DNA from: Faecalibacterium sp. I3-3-89
Lineage (GTDB): Bacteria > Bacillota > Clostridia > Oscillospirales > Ruminococcaceae
Assembly: GCF_023347275.1 (NCBI RefSeq)
Contig: NZ_CP094468.1
Coordinates: forward strand, 1,612,001 to 1,676,000
Length of the DNA: 64,000 bases
Direction of reading: 5' to 3'
Position numbers and translations under genes: made by a program. Shown here piece after piece: positions 63,941-64,000 of the stretch. How positions within the stretch are numbered: position 1 is the stretch's first letter; every line of letters begins with the position of its first letter. The notes under the pieces are model-generated. The model did not search any database. It saw nothing but the letters and a program-made list of their open reading frames with translations, and was not told where the DNA came from.

Positions 63941-64000
63941 CTACATCGACATCAAAAGATCATCCAGTTCACGTTGAACTTCATTTCTGCTTGGAATTGC
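63941..64000 (-). CDS. Large serine recombinase, C-terminus of a second copy (runs off window)
   Basis: The last 19 codons read AIPSRNEVQRELDDLLMSM and stop, identical to the end of the 616-aa recombinase at 55540. The gene extends beyond the window. Confidence 0.85.
   Translation of the reverse strand, partial: AIPSRNEVQRELDDLLMSM

Overview
The window looks like chromosomal DNA of a Faecalibacterium-type member of the Oscillospirales (gut Firmicutes). The host genes are GC-rich. Gene content includes a SCIFF peptide with its radical SAM maturase, class III fructose-1,6-bisphosphatase, CIRCE-controlled groESL, an oleate hydratase start and a QueT gene behind what reads as a preQ1-III riboswitch, a class known from Faecalibacterium. 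The genus is an inference; no rRNA is present.

Layout. 1-5.0 kb: oleate hydratase start, GNAT, RNase R, SecG and a penicillin-binding protein, all on the minus strand. 5.05-14.5 kb: a 9.4-kb mobilizable island inserted in the 3' end of groEL, bounded by a 16-bp direct repeat. It carries a tyrosine integrase, an excisionase-like protein, a VapE-type protein, a MobA/MobL relaxase, a truncated methyltransferase, an XRE regulator, HicA-HicB and a DUF6414-like protein. 14.5-20.3 kb: groEL-groES, a lipid kinase, a ClpC-type ATPase and tRNA-Gln. 20.5-25.6 kb: SCIFF and its maturase, a PLP decarboxylase, and a Na+-pump decarboxylase beta subunit with a tiny partner behind a structured leader ending in a terminator. 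25.6-34 kb: glpK, a WalJ-like hydrolase, murA, fbp, a radical SAM protein and KDG kinase. 34.1-40.4 kb: a five-gene polyamine operon with a leader of about 480 nt that has its own promoter, folded domains and terminator. 40.5-51.8 kb: an AGCS symporter, a TrpX-like ABC system, a YkgJ-type protein, an HTH gene split by an 850-bp inverted-repeat element, queT, degV, trmL and pdxY.

51.9-64 kb is a second, less GC-rich mobile region. It abuts a phosphoglucomutase that has lost its N-terminal half. It holds an overlapping minus-strand operon of serine-recombinase genes and accessory genes, several of them broken or chimeric. A cassette (recombinase C-terminus, 272/274-aa protein, 121/129-aa protein, variable cargo, a near-identical terminal hairpin) occurs twice, about 8.4 kb apart. 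By eye, the two accessory proteins and the recombinase C-terminus share one domain, so this looks like a recombinase module that multiplied a helper domain. It is the best candidate here for an undescribed system.

The other less obvious signals are the two structured leaders (24.1 and 34.2 kb), the tandem TTGGCCAAGTGAC-type motifs near 46.1 kb and several interspersed repeat families. All identifications come from reading the sequence and from family knowledge; no database search was run.
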